A model generated the notes under the pieces. It did no database searches and was not told the origin of the DNA. It worked only from the letters and a program-made list of their open reading frames with translations. Both the position numbers and the translations under genes were made by a program. A DNA stretch of 64,000 bases. Source: Pseudovibrio ascidiaceicola (lineage in GTDB: Bacteria > Pseudomonadota > Alphaproteobacteria > Rhizobiales > Stappiaceae). Below are positions 35,671 through 44,628 of the stretch, piece by piece; the stretch's first letter is position 1, and each line of letters opens with the position of its first letter. The stretch spans positions 332,993 to 396,992 of the forward strand of contig NZ_FOSK01000005.1 in assembly GCF_900114245.1 (NCBI RefSeq). The letters are read 5' to 3'.

Positions 35671-36095
35671 GATTTTGCTGGCGGTTGGTTGCCGATCTGA
35701 TCTGCTGCGACAGGGCGAACTATGTGCAGGGCTCCGCCAATGAGATCAATCGCAGCGAACATCAGCAGGATGGGATGATGTGTCAGAACAAATGCCCAGA
35801 CCAAGGATGCGGCGAAGAAGAACCTTAGAAAGCCCTCATATCTGCCGATGGAAAACGACATGTTGCGCCATCGCCAGACGGCCCAACCTGCACCCAGAAC
35901 GCCCAGCATTTGCCCAAATAACAAGTGAACTGGCAAGAAGGTGGGCCAGGTTTGCCCGCCGAGCACCACATTGAAATAGCATAAGGTTTCAAGGTGAGCG
36001 TTATTGAGGAATGGAACTGCAAAGGGAGCCAATGCCAACACATCATAAATGCAAAAGAGCTTGAAAATACGCCGATAGTTGGTGTGTGATAGCAT
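35646..36095 (-). CDS. Four-helix membrane protein of unknown function
   Basis: A 149-residue protein with four hydrophobic segments (about 10-30, 48-68, 85-105, 110-130). ATG at 36095 has GGAG eight bases upstream; a longer frame from 36113 adds six residues. It resembles small DoxX-like or YdjM-like membrane proteins only in size. It overlaps the XRE gene by 25 bases at the 3' ends. No function assigned. Confidence 0.7.
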   Translation of the reverse strand: MLSHTNYRRIFKLFCIYDVLALAPFAVPFLNNAHLETLCYFNVVLGGQTWPTFLPVHLLFGQMLGVLGAGWAVWRWRNMSFSIGRYEGFLRFFFAASLVWAFVLTHHPILLMFAAIDLIGGALHIVRPVAADQIGNQPPAKSYRRSVST

Positions 36096-36236
36096 AGTGA
36101 ACTCCGCCTGCACTCTGTGGATTTGAAGAGAATAGAACGCGCATTACAGTGCGTTGAAAGCAGCCTAAAACGAACTGCGCCCATTCTTCCAGTGCTAGAG
36201 AAATATAAATTAGAAAAATCTAATATTAATTGTGGA

Positions 36237-37649
36237 TTAAGTGACCTCTGTTCTCTTAATGTCATTCTCCCACACTGGCTCCGGCAGATTGTGCTCTTTC
36301 AGACAGGAAAAGATCTTGGCTGTGAACAGCAGGCCGAGACCCAATTCGAATGTGCTGAGTGAGATCCAGATGAGTTGAAGCGCGCCTTCCTCAATGCTCC
36401 AGTTGTAAGCAATCAGATAGGAAGCCGGGACGCTGCCAAACCACATGGTGAGAATGCGGGTTTTGAAGACAAATGTGTTTTGGTGAAAGCTTTGCAGCAT
36501 GCCGCTGGCGATAAAGGAAACGGCGAAAGCCACCGCATAATACCAGATGTGCGAGGTGACGGAGATCGACAGCTCGAAGATATCCTGCCCGTAGTTGCCA
36601 AGTGAAAACAGGGAGGTGATCTCTCGGTCAAAACTTTGCAACAGCACTGTCACGACTGCCACATAGGAAAACGCAACGAACAGGGAAGCACTCGCTATCT
36701 TTGGGATGCGCTCAAACTGATTGCGGCCAATGGCTTGTGATGAAAGGATTGTTGCACCATTGGCAATACCGATCACAGGAATGATGCCGACATAGTTGAG
36801 AATGACGTTGAAGTTGTTGGCCGCCAGTGCGGTGGCTCCCACCATGGAAACGGCCCAGATGATGGCAGTGTTGCCGATCTCGTCCGTGCTGTCATGAGCG
36901 CCCAAAGGAACGCCGCGTTTGAAAAGCGCGAGTACTTCAAAAGCGCGGCGCGATTTGGTGATCAACACCTTCGCCTCATTCAAAGCAGCGTCGCGCAAAG
37001 CTTGAGGTGTCCGAGTGAGGTAAACGACCAATACTGCAAGGGAGCCGAGCACCGTGCCGATAGCCGAGCCCGCCATGCCAAGCTCAGGGAATCCATAGAG
37101 CCCGAACACCAACACATAAGTCATGGGCATGGACACCAGTTGACCTGCAATACTGGCTTTGAAGATGAGCCGTGTGTTGCCGATAGCACCGAAATAGCAA
37201 CTCGCTGCGCCGTCAAGGATCATGATGGACCCAAACAGCATAGCCCAGCTGAGATAGATATTTTCCAGTGCAATGATTTCGCCTGAGCGACCACTGAATT
37301 GCGACAGGTTCATCAGCAAAGGCAGGGTGAGGTTGAGACCCAGCACGCACAAGATAGAAACAGCAAACAGCCTGCCGCCCATCTTGTGTGCCTCTTCTAT
37401 GCCGCTGCGGGCGTAAGCTTCAGCGATGACCGATCGGCCAATCTGGGTAACACCGGAGAAGAAGGAGATTGCGGACATGCCCATGAAGACCGCCGGGCCA
37501 GAGGCCGTGAGGGTCTGTTCGGAATAGGCGGCGAGACACAGTCGGTCTACGATCATCATCAGAGTTCTGCCGGACATGGCCAGCATCAAAGGACCTGAAA
37601 TGCGCAGAACCCGCGTCAGTTCATGATGGAACAGCGGAAATCTAAGCAA
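36237..37649 (-). CDS. MATE-family efflux transporter
   Basis: A 470-residue inner-membrane protein with about twelve helices in two related halves, typical of MATE/NorM drug or metabolite:cation antiporters (LRISGPLMLAMSGRTLMMIVDRLCLAAYS at the start; NGATILSSQAIGRNQFERIPK in the second half). The start is TTG; no ATG lies close, and the protein begins in the right place for the first helix. Substrate unknown. The gene is downstream of norZ on the same strand, but a hairpin and about 240 bases separate them. Confidence 0.92.
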   Translation of the reverse strand: MLRFPLFHHELTRVLRISGPLMLAMSGRTLMMIVDRLCLAAYSEQTLTASGPAVFMGMSAISFFSGVTQIGRSVIAEAYARSGIEEAHKMGGRLFAVSILCVLGLNLTLPLLMNLSQFSGRSGEIIALENIYLSWAMLFGSIMILDGAASCYFGAIGNTRLIFKASIAGQLVSMPMTYVLVFGLYGFPELGMAGSAIGTVLGSLAVLVVYLTRTPQALRDAALNEAKVLITKSRRAFEVLALFKRGVPLGAHDSTDEIGNTAIIWAVSMVGATALAANNFNVILNYVGIIPVIGIANGATILSSQAIGRNQFERIPKIASASLFVAFSYVAVVTVLLQSFDREITSLFSLGNYGQDIFELSISVTSHIWYYAVAFAVSFIASGMLQSFHQNTFVFKTRILTMWFGSVPASYLIAYNWSIEEGALQLIWISLSTFELGLGLLFTAKIFSCLKEHNLPEPVWENDIKRTEVT

Positions 37650-37808
37650 CTAAGAAATGTACCTTACGGAAATAAAACTAAAAATCGCAATCAGTATATA
37701 TAGCTCTTCTTAGTTGTAGATACACTTTTACGCAATGCACATGGCTATACACATGAATGAAAGTATGTGTTGCCGGTCCGCCACAAACGGCATTGTCCGC
37801 TACGTTTT

Positions 37809-37839
37809 CAGGCCTCGCTGGCTAATGAAGCGAGGCCTG
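37809..37839 (+). terminator. Strong hairpin between norZ and the MATE gene
   Basis: An 11-base perfect stem, CAGGCCTCGCT with AGCGAGGCCTG, around a 9-base loop, followed on the plus strand by TTCTTGACGGTTTT. For minus-strand transcription from norZ there is no T-run on the exit side, so its direction is uncertain. A second palindromic hairpin (GTGTGAA/TTCACAC, 37869-37889) abuts the norZ stop. Confidence 0.55.
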
Positions 37840-37890
37840 TTCTTGACGGTTTTATAAGCACTTGCTCAGTGTGAAAGTGCACTTCACACC

Positions 37891-40197
37891 TTAAGCCTTT
37901 GCCGCCTGTTCTTTTTCGTTTACTGGCTGGCCGAAGTAAGCGCGATACATGAACATGACGATGGAAAAGATACCCCAGCTAAAAACAATATCTCCAGGCA
38001 CACGTGCCCACACCAATGCAGTCATAACTGGTCCGTGGATCGTTTCTGGTGCACGGGCAAGCCAATAACTCTCAGTAAAGCTGATGTAAGCTTGATAAAT
38101 TCCCTGCGGAATCAGCGAGAGTCCGAGCATCATGGCAAGGCCGATATTGAGCCCCCAGAATGCTTGTTGCAGCCACTTGTCACTCCAGCGATTGTCTGGA
38201 ATGAGCGAGCGCAGGCAGAACAGCATGAGGCCGATTCCAAGCAGCCCGTACACACCAAACATGGCGGCGTGACCGTGGGCCGGTGTGGAGTTGAGCCCTT
38301 GCATGTAATAGAGCGCCAGCGGCGGGTTGATAAAGAAGCCGAGCAGACCCGCACCAACCAGATTCCAGAACAGAACCGAGGCGAAGAAGTTGAGCGGCCA
38401 TTTATAATGGTTGATCCATTGAGTGTTCTGTTCCAGCTTATGGGTCTGATAAGCCTCAAAGCCGATGACCAGCAGAGGAACAACTTCCAGCGCCGAGAAC
38501 ACAGCCCCAAGCGCCAACACGCCAATAGGTGTGCCGCTCCAGTACAGGTGGTGGAATGTGCCCAGCACGCCGCCTGACATGAAGATGATGGTGGCGAAGA
38601 TGACGGCGACAGCTGCCGTGGAGCTGCGCAACAGCTTGAGGTTCACGAATATGAGCGCAATGATGGCTGTTGCGAACACCTCGAAGACACCCTCAACCCA
38701 CAAATGCACGACCCACCAACGCCAGTATTCCATGACGCTGATATGCGTGTTTTGGCCCCAGAACAGGCCTGCGCCATAGAGCAAGCCGATGGCTGTGGCT
38801 GACAAAAGCGTCAAGGCGATGAGGCTCCGGTTATGCCCACCCTTGAGGGCTGGGTAAAGCGCGCGCAGGACGAGCACCAACCAGAGCAGAAGGCCGATGA
38901 ATAGGAAGATCTGCCAGAAACGGCCCAAATCAACATACTCATAGCCCTGATGGCCGAACCAGAAGTTCATGGTGCGGGAGAAGAACTGATTGACCCCGAG
39001 CCATTCGCCGGCAAAGGAGCCCACCACGATAATGATGAGGCAGATCCAGAGGAAGTTAACACCCAGGGTTTGATAGGCTGGATCCTTGCCAGAAAGCAGT
39101 GGCGCCATGAACAGGCCAGTGCCCAGCCATGCAGTTGCGATCCAGAAGACTGCGAGTTGAGTATGCCAAGTGCGTGAAATGGAGTAAGGGATAAATTCTG
39201 CCAGCGGGATGCCGTAAAGATCCTGACCTTCAACAGCGTAGTGAGCGGTGAGAATCCCCAGTGCCACCTGCGCAACCATCAGACCCACAACCACCCAGAA
39301 GTATTTGGCTGTTGCCCGCATGGATGAGGTTAGTTTTACATTCGCCAACGGATTTTTTGATGCAGCACCGCCTTCCGGCACAATGCGCTCGCGCCATAAA
39401 TCATACTGGCGCACGTAGTAAAAGCAGAGTGCGCCCGCACAGCCAAGCAGCAGGAGGATACTGACAATGGTCCAGATGAAGGCTGCTCCGCTTGGCTGAT
39501 TGCCAACCAATGGTTCATGCGGCCAGTTGCTGGTGTAGGAGATTGTATCATCTGGCCGGTTGGTGACAGAGCTCCAGGAGGTCCAGAAGAAGAATGCAGA
39601 GAGTTTTTGGGCTTGGTCGGGAGTGATCAGGATGTTGGGCGGGAAGGCATAATCGTCCCGTAGGTTTTGCCCGTCAATGTTATCGTAGGACGAGAATAGC
39701 TTAGTGAAATGATCTTCCACCTGCCTGACTGCGACTGCCCGATCATCTGAAATTGTGATGGTCTCATTGGCTGGATTATAGCGATTGCGCCGCATTTCCT
39801 CTTCAACGAGGACTTGAAGGAAAGCGCGTTGTTCATCACTTGGCGGTGTGTACCCGGAACCAACCCGGGCGCGGTGATAAACATCCAGAAGAGCCAGTGC
39901 TTCGCGGTGCAGCCAGTCTGTAGACCAGTCCGGTGCAACATAGCTGCCATGCCCCCAAACGCTGCCTTGCTGCATGCCCCCCAGAGACTGCCAGACATTC
40001 TGACCTTCTTCGATATCATCTTTCGTGTAGATAATATCGCCATTATCCGAGACCACCATCTCCGGGATCGGTGGTTTTAAGCGATAAATTTCAGCGCCGA
40101 AGAAGAGCAAAACGCCAAAGGCGAGGACCATGCCAACGCCGAGGAGTATCCAAAGCCGTTTGAGTGAAAAGGTTACATCATAGTCCTTGTCAAACAT
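37891..40197 (-). CDS. norZ: Quinol-dependent nitric oxide reductase (qNOR)
   Basis: A 768-residue single-subunit NO reductase that reduces NO to N2O with electrons from quinol, at the inner membrane. The N-terminal about 200 residues form the periplasmic cytochrome-c-like fold without haem (VSDNGDIIYTKDDIEEGQNVWQSLGG). The catalytic heme-copper-type core with about twelve helices follows, including HLWVEGVFEVFATA and GTFHHLYWSG with metal-binding histidines and GHAAMFGVYG. AGGAG lies nine bases before the ATG. It stands without norC or norD/Q, as usual for qNOR, and serves NO detoxification or denitrification. An inverted repeat lies 45 bases upstream. Confidence 0.96.
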   Translation of the reverse strand: MFDKDYDVTFSLKRLWILLGVGMVLAFGVLLFFGAEIYRLKPPIPEMVVSDNGDIIYTKDDIEEGQNVWQSLGGMQQGSVWGHGSYVAPDWSTDWLHREALALLDVYHRARVGSGYTPPSDEQRAFLQVLVEEEMRRNRYNPANETITISDDRAVAVRQVEDHFTKLFSSYDNIDGQNLRDDYAFPPNILITPDQAQKLSAFFFWTSWSSVTNRPDDTISYTSNWPHEPLVGNQPSGAAFIWTIVSILLLLGCAGALCFYYVRQYDLWRERIVPEGGAASKNPLANVKLTSSMRATAKYFWVVVGLMVAQVALGILTAHYAVEGQDLYGIPLAEFIPYSISRTWHTQLAVFWIATAWLGTGLFMAPLLSGKDPAYQTLGVNFLWICLIIIVVGSFAGEWLGVNQFFSRTMNFWFGHQGYEYVDLGRFWQIFLFIGLLLWLVLVLRALYPALKGGHNRSLIALTLLSATAIGLLYGAGLFWGQNTHISVMEYWRWWVVHLWVEGVFEVFATAIIALIFVNLKLLRSSTAAVAVIFATIIFMSGGVLGTFHHLYWSGTPIGVLALGAVFSALEVVPLLVIGFEAYQTHKLEQNTQWINHYKWPLNFFASVLFWNLVGAGLLGFFINPPLALYYMQGLNSTPAHGHAAMFGVYGLLGIGLMLFCLRSLIPDNRWSDKWLQQAFWGLNIGLAMMLGLSLIPQGIYQAYISFTESYWLARAPETIHGPVMTALVWARVPGDIVFSWGIFSIVMFMYRAYFGQPVNEKEQAAKA

Positions 40198-40241
40198 GCT
40201 TGCTGCTCCTGACCTCGAGGGGAAACACTGGCTTGCGTTTC

Positions 40242-40264
40242 AAATCAGAGTATCAATCTGATTT
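40242..40264 (-). promoter_or_regulatory. Inverted repeat in the norZ promoter region
   Basis: AAATCAGA and TCTGATTT are perfect 8-base arms around GTATCAA; the total of 23 bases equals the size of an NsrR site (11-1-11), although the sequence is not the known NsrR or NnrR consensus. It is 45 bases before the norZ ATG and 34 bases after the end of the phosphate transporter gene. Confidence 0.5.
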
Positions 40265-40297
40265 CGGCCGTGCCTCCCTCAAAGTTAGGAGAGGCGC

Positions 40298-41998
40298 TCA
40301 AGTGCCCACGGGTACAATACCAACTGGGTTTTTCTGTGGCTCGTTGGTGAGCCTGCTACGCAGCAGCTCGCCTTCCCCTTCAACAATCGGGTAGGCTACT
40401 GTGGTCAAAAGCGCGTTCAAATACTTTAGATCACTGATGGTTTCCAGATGAATGGAACTTGTTGTCCGACTGGACTGGCGGTTCTGGCTCAGGCGGCGCA
40501 GGTGCGCGTCACGGCTCTTGTATTCCAATTCACGGACCAGAACCTTACGAGCAACCAGATCCCGTGCAAGTTCGGCATCGCGGGTGATGAGCACGCGCAG
40601 GGAGAGTTGCAGGTTTTGCAATACAGCGGCGTGGAGGTCTTTGATTTCCTTCCAGCCTTCCTGTGAGAACTCCTTATTGAGACCGGACTTTTTCTCTGCC
40701 AATACGAGCAGGTTGCGCTGAACGACGTCGCCCATTTGCTCCAAACAGACGCAGTAGTTCATCAGTTCCGTATACTTCTGGTAATCCTCGTCGCTCATGG
40801 ACTTAGTGGTTACATCCGTCAGATACTCTTTGATGGAGCGATGCAGATCGTCGATCTCGTCATCCATCTTCATCAGCCGTCTGGCCGTGTTCGCATCGTC
40901 GCCGCGGAACACCACCATCACCCCGCGCAGCATGGCTTCTACCTTTTCGCTCATATGCAGCATTTCGCGGGTAGCGGCGTTAAAGGCGAGGTCAGGGGTT
41001 TCCAGTAGCTTGCGGTCAAGCAGGCTGAGGCGCTCCATGACATCATCTTCCTCAGACTGGCCAGCACTATCAGAGATGATGAGCTTGGTCAGGCGAGCAA
41101 CAAGGCCAATGGTTGGAATGCCAAGCAGAACGACGGCAAGATTGAACCCGCTGTGGAAGTTGGCGATTGCACGTGCGGGATCGTCGCCCAACATGTCGAT
41201 GGTGAACACATCAAAGCGCATCAGCAGCAAAGTGATCAACACACCCGCCACGCGGAAAATCATATTGCCAAGTGGCACACGGCGTACGTCCGCAGTATCG
41301 CTCATGGTGAGGACAAGTGGAATAATACTGGAACCGATGTTTGCGCCTAAAATGAAGAGCAGCGCACCTTCCATCGGCAGCACACCGGTGCTTGCCAATG
41401 TCATGATCATAAGAACCACTGCAACGGATGAATGCAGTAGCCAGGTCAGAGCGGCGGCGGTGATGATCGCAACAAACGGGTCACCAATCAGCAGATTCAA
41501 GATAACAGGCAGGGCTCCACTTTCACGCAGTGGCTCGGAGGCCATGCCGATGAAAGAAAGTGCGATCAGCATCTGGCCAACACCAATGATGATGCGGCCC
41601 GTTTGGCGCATGGTGCGCGTGCTGCCACGGGAGAACAGAGCGCCACCAACAACAAGACAAACCGGCAGAAGCCAGCTGAGGTCCAATGAGAGCACCTGAA
41701 CTACCATGGTGGAGCCAAGGTCTGCGCCAAGCATGATGGCAAGGCCAGCTGCCAGCGTAATGGATCCTTTGCTGATGAACCCGCGCGCAAGAATGGCTGT
41801 AGCTGTTGCACTCTGCAAGATGATGGAGACCAGAAAGCCAGTTGTGAAGCTGGTGTAGCGGTTCTTAGAAGCCTGCTGCATCCAACCTTGGAATTTCTGT
41901 CCAACCGCTCGCTCAACACCTGTTCGGATCATTCTAGTTGCCCAGAACAATAGGGAAATACCGGCGGCAAGGTGTAGAAGTATTTCAAAACTGCTCAT
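40298..41998 (-). CDS. Na+/phosphate cotransporter family protein with PhoU-like domain
   Basis: A 566-residue protein. The N-terminal about 310 residues carry two inverted Na/Pi repeats with the signature QSATATAILARGFISKG, GADLGSTMVV and GANIGSSIIPLV, in about eight to nine helices. The C-terminal about 220 residues are PhoU-like helices (EMLHMSEKVEAMLRG, MNYCVCLEQMGDVVQRNLLVLAEKK). It probably takes up phosphate with sodium. ATG at 41998 has GGAGG five bases upstream and is preferred to the adjacent GTG. It precedes norZ on the same strand but likely has its own promoter. Confidence 0.93.
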   Translation of the reverse strand: MSSFEILLHLAAGISLLFWATRMIRTGVERAVGQKFQGWMQQASKNRYTSFTTGFLVSIILQSATATAILARGFISKGSITLAAGLAIMLGADLGSTMVVQVLSLDLSWLLPVCLVVGGALFSRGSTRTMRQTGRIIIGVGQMLIALSFIGMASEPLRESGALPVILNLLIGDPFVAIITAAALTWLLHSSVAVVLMIMTLASTGVLPMEGALLFILGANIGSSIIPLVLTMSDTADVRRVPLGNMIFRVAGVLITLLLMRFDVFTIDMLGDDPARAIANFHSGFNLAVVLLGIPTIGLVARLTKLIISDSAGQSEEDDVMERLSLLDRKLLETPDLAFNAATREMLHMSEKVEAMLRGVMVVFRGDDANTARRLMKMDDEIDDLHRSIKEYLTDVTTKSMSDEDYQKYTELMNYCVCLEQMGDVVQRNLLVLAEKKSGLNKEFSQEGWKEIKDLHAAVLQNLQLSLRVLITRDAELARDLVARKVLVRELEYKSRDAHLRRLSQNRQSSRTTSSIHLETISDLKYLNALLTTVAYPIVEGEGELLRSRLTNEPQKNPVGIVPVGT

Positions 41999-42001
41999 CA
42001 C

Positions 42002-42740
42002 AGCCTCCGGATTCAGCTCTCGCGGTTATTAATAGGAGGCTCACTTAAACGCAGTTGTCGTGATACACGGCAAAGGTCTTTAAGCTGGAGTTGTCGGACT
42101 ATCAGAATATGCGAGATCTCTCGCTTCCCCGTTTTGACGAGAAGGGAAGCAAGGGATCGCTCGCGTGCCTTGGGAGCTTTAGCGGATTCTTGAAATCGAT
42201 CCGGCAACTAAATTAGCCACCTCAATGATTTAATAAATAACTTAAGACACTTATGCCAATAATTCAATATGCTTAGCTCAATTATGGCGAGAATTTTGCG
42301 CAATTATTGCGTTTTTCGTGGCGTCGCGTGATGAAAGCAGACCAATGAAGTTGAAATATCTGAAATCACGCAAGCTTTTGAAATATATGAATAATATTTA
42401 GTTGGCAAACCAACAGGAAGTATAACAGGTAAAATGCGCACAACGTGCGTTTTCCCCAGCCCGTCACAAAGTCGTAATATGGCGTCTTTTGCTCCGTATT
42501 TCCCGGATATGACTCGGTTTTGCCTAGGTTTGACTAGCTGATGCAAAGGCGCATCAAGTTGAATGACCTGCTGCTCTCTTGTGTCGTGTTTCAAACCAAA
42601 CCAGTTTGTCATGTAAAAGAAACAGGAAATCTGTAAGGCTCTGTAGAGAATGACTAGGTTTTTCTCAGTGACTTGGGTTAGCAATTTGTCATCGCGGATC
42701 ACCTATCACAGTTTATAGAGAAAATTACTTTGAGGTTTCT
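42002..42740. other. 740-base intergenic region
   Basis: AT-rich, no gene I can support. A minus-strand frame of 132 codons (42304-42702) has no ribosome binding site and unusual composition. A hairpin GCGCAC/GTGCGT (42436-42450) is followed by TTT; short CTAGGTTT copies lie near 42523 and 42648. The region holds the promoters of the divergent phosphate transporter and LprI-like genes. Confidence 0.5.
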
Positions 42741-43223
42741 ATGAGTTTTATTCGCACGTCTCTGCTCTCGCTTTCGTTGGCTTTCGTACTCAACTCTCCC
42801 TCTCAGGCGGCTGAAGAGCCAACTGAGGAGCAGGTTGCCATCATAGCCGAATGCGTAGATGAGAAGGGCGGTGGCTATCCAGCTATGGCTTGTTTTGGGG
42901 AGGTGATGGAACAGTGTATCGGCAGCCACTATCAAAACAGCCACATGATTTTCTGCGCAGTGCAAGAATATATGGTCTGGGACCAGCGCCTCAACACTGC
43001 GTATGCTGAGATCATGAAGCATGCCAGCACCAATGTGAAAGCCAGCCTGAAGAATGCGCAACGCAACTGGATCAAGTTTCGTGATGATACGTGTTCCGCG
43101 AATGCGCTGATCTATGAGGGAGGCAGCCACGCGCCGCTCGCCATGTCTGTTTGCATGGGAGACCAGACTGCGGTGCGCAGCCTGCAGCTCCAGCAATTTC
43201 TTGTCGAAGCTGGCCCGCATTAA
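42741..43223 (+). CDS. LprI-family (DUF1311) periplasmic protein
   Basis: A 160-residue protein with a Sec signal peptide (MSFIRTSLLSLSLAFVLNSP, cut near SQA-AE). The mature part has six cysteines in conserved spacing (AECVDE, MACFGEVMEQCIG, IFCAVQEY, DTCSANA, SVCMGDQ) and the RNWIKFRDDTC segment of the DUF1311/LprI family, members of which include lysozyme inhibitors. Likely secreted to the periplasm with disulphides. The gene stands alone. Precise function unproven. Confidence 0.85.
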   Translation: MSFIRTSLLSLSLAFVLNSPSQAAEEPTEEQVAIIAECVDEKGGGYPAMACFGEVMEQCIGSHYQNSHMIFCAVQEYMVWDQRLNTAYAEIMKHASTNVKASLKNAQRNWIKFRDDTCSANALIYEGGSHAPLAMSVCMGDQTAVRSLQLQQFLVEAGPH

Positions 43224-43402
43224 TCAGGATTGAGAGTGCTCACTGATGAACATGGCCTCTCCCTTTAAAGGGGCCAATATTCGGGAATAGCAGTACAGGC
43301 CAATGTGGTTAGGCTGAACGGATGCTCGTTTCAAAATCTGTCGCGTAATCCATTTTGAAATCCGACCCCGCGTTTCAGGGATACGCCTTAAGGTCTGTGC
43401 TG

Positions 43403-44302
43403 ATGAAGAAGGTTCTGATCCATATCGGTGCGCATAAAACCGGTACAACTGCCCTGCAAAAGCAGCTCTACTCCAAACACCCTGATTTGTTTGATGATCG
43501 CACGAGCTTCAAAGCAAGCTCATTTATGCGGCTCTATGAGAACCGTATGATCAAGCCCAAGGCAGAGGAACTGGCGGACCTTTTTCAGGAAGCAATTACT
43601 AAGCCAGAGACAGACACCTATAGAATTTCTCACGAAAGACTCATGGGGAAGGCGTTCGTCCATAAACAGTTCTATCCTAACGTCAAACGTTACTCTCAGC
43701 TCGTGAAAGAACTGCAGCGACGAGGTGTGCAAGTTAAAACGCTGGTCACCGTGCGAAACCGTACCGATTTCCTGGTCTCGTTCTTTCTCCATTGCCTGTC
43801 GTGGCAGGGCACCCCAAAAACCTTTCATGAGTTTGCAAATAAGGCAGTCACTCCCTCGTTTGCATGGCAAAGTGTTGCACAGCAACTAGAGCGGATTTCT
43901 GTCACGTACCTGCCTCAGGAGGCAATGGAGAAGCATCCGGCCGAGTATGTTGATTTGATAAATAAGTTTTACGAGAAAAAGCTGCTGGAACCGGATGATC
44001 TCAGCCACCGGGCCAACTCGGGTCTGAATGAACTGGGACTATCAATCATTCCGCAGCTTTCTACGATTGAGGATGCAGGGCTTCGGGGGGTGTTGCTCAA
44101 AAGCGCGCTTGATTATTGCAAGCAAGGCAAACGAGCAGCGGTGCTTTCCAAAGATGTTGAGGGGATTTATCGCAAGCATTTTCTGGAAGGGGACATTGCT
44201 TTTGCTAAAGCAAACTTCCCTGCGCCTTTCCGAAAAATCTATTCACAGACGAAACCGGTGGCAGAACAGTTCTGGTTTGCCTTCGCAAAGGCTGATGCCT
44301 GA
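43403..44302 (+). CDS. Sulfotransferase-like P-loop protein
   Basis: A 299-residue protein opening with MKKVLIHIGAHKTGTTALQ, in which KTGTTALQ matches the 5'-phosphosulfate (PAPS) binding loop of sulfotransferases. The rest (RISHERLMG, TLVTVRNRTDFLVSFFLHCL) has the arginine and serine contacts for the 3'-phosphate expected of the family. ATG at 43403 was preferred to a frame from 43355, because the P-loop lies at the protein start in this family. It would transfer sulphate to a glycan or lipid, but the acceptor is unknown. It is monocistronic. Confidence 0.8.
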   Translation: MKKVLIHIGAHKTGTTALQKQLYSKHPDLFDDRTSFKASSFMRLYENRMIKPKAEELADLFQEAITKPETDTYRISHERLMGKAFVHKQFYPNVKRYSQLVKELQRRGVQVKTLVTVRNRTDFLVSFFLHCLSWQGTPKTFHEFANKAVTPSFAWQSVAQQLERISVTYLPQEAMEKHPAEYVDLINKFYEKKLLEPDDLSHRANSGLNELGLSIIPQLSTIEDAGLRGVLLKSALDYCKQGKRAAVLSKDVEGIYRKHFLEGDIAFAKANFPAPFRKIYSQTKPVAEQFWFAFAKADA

Positions 44303-44628
44303 GGCGGGTCTTCGTGCGTCCTTCAAACCGTCAATCTTGCAAATTCCAGTTTCCCTACAAATAGTTGAGCAGGAGCAGCTTTGGATGACGGCAAGGCGCT
44401 GATATCCTGTATGGCAGCCCTCATAACGTTAAACTCACGCCGGTTTTACTGTACCGTCAGTAACGCACTGGCATAGTGTGCAAATCACTCAACTGACAGG
44501 AGAAACCTGACCTACTCCGATAAATGGGGTAGGCTTGTGCCATTGCGCAGGTTTCGCTGCAGCTTGAAAGCAACAATAATAACAGTTGGACGCAAACGTC
44601 CTGATCAAGATGAGTGAAGAGGCGCCGT
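44303..44628. other. Intergenic region ahead of the YnjBCD-like operon
   Basis: About 325 bases with no gene. The left third is plain; the right part (44446-44601) holds several hairpins described separately as a structured leader. Confidence 0.6.
44446..44601 (+). ncRNA. Candidate structured leader RNA (riboswitch-like) of the ABC operon
   Basis: An outer 8-base stem GAAACCTG/CAGGTTTC (44502-44509, 44548-44555) encloses an 8-base stem CCTACTCC/GGGGTAGG (44511-44518, 44526-44533; one wobble) and a small GTGC/GCGC hairpin. GCAG/CTGC (44547-44550, 44557-44560) would compete with the outer stem. Upstream is TTACTG/CAGTAA (44446-44463), and GGACG/CGTCC (44588-44601) lies near the start codon. 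It does not match the TPP, glycine, SAM or cobalamin consensus that I know. Confidence 0.45.

Noticed and set aside
37809..37839. Terminator of norZ
   Set aside because: The stem is strong, but the T-rich side is on the plus strand, so it does not clearly end the minus-strand norZ transcript; kept as a hairpin of uncertain direction.
40797..41699. Plus-strand open frame of 300 codons opposite the phosphate transporter
   Set aside because: Ser/Arg-rich shadow of the transporter's reading frame; no independent evidence.
42304..42702. Minus-strand frame of 132 codons in the intergenic region
   Set aside because: AT-rich DNA, no ribosome binding site, no recognisable protein pattern.
44502..44555. 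Known riboswitch class (TPP, glycine, SAM, cobalamin)
   Set aside because: ACCTGA resembles a TPP fragment, but the CTGAGA and GGATAATGCC-type elements are missing; glycine, SAM and cobalamin core motifs are also absent.
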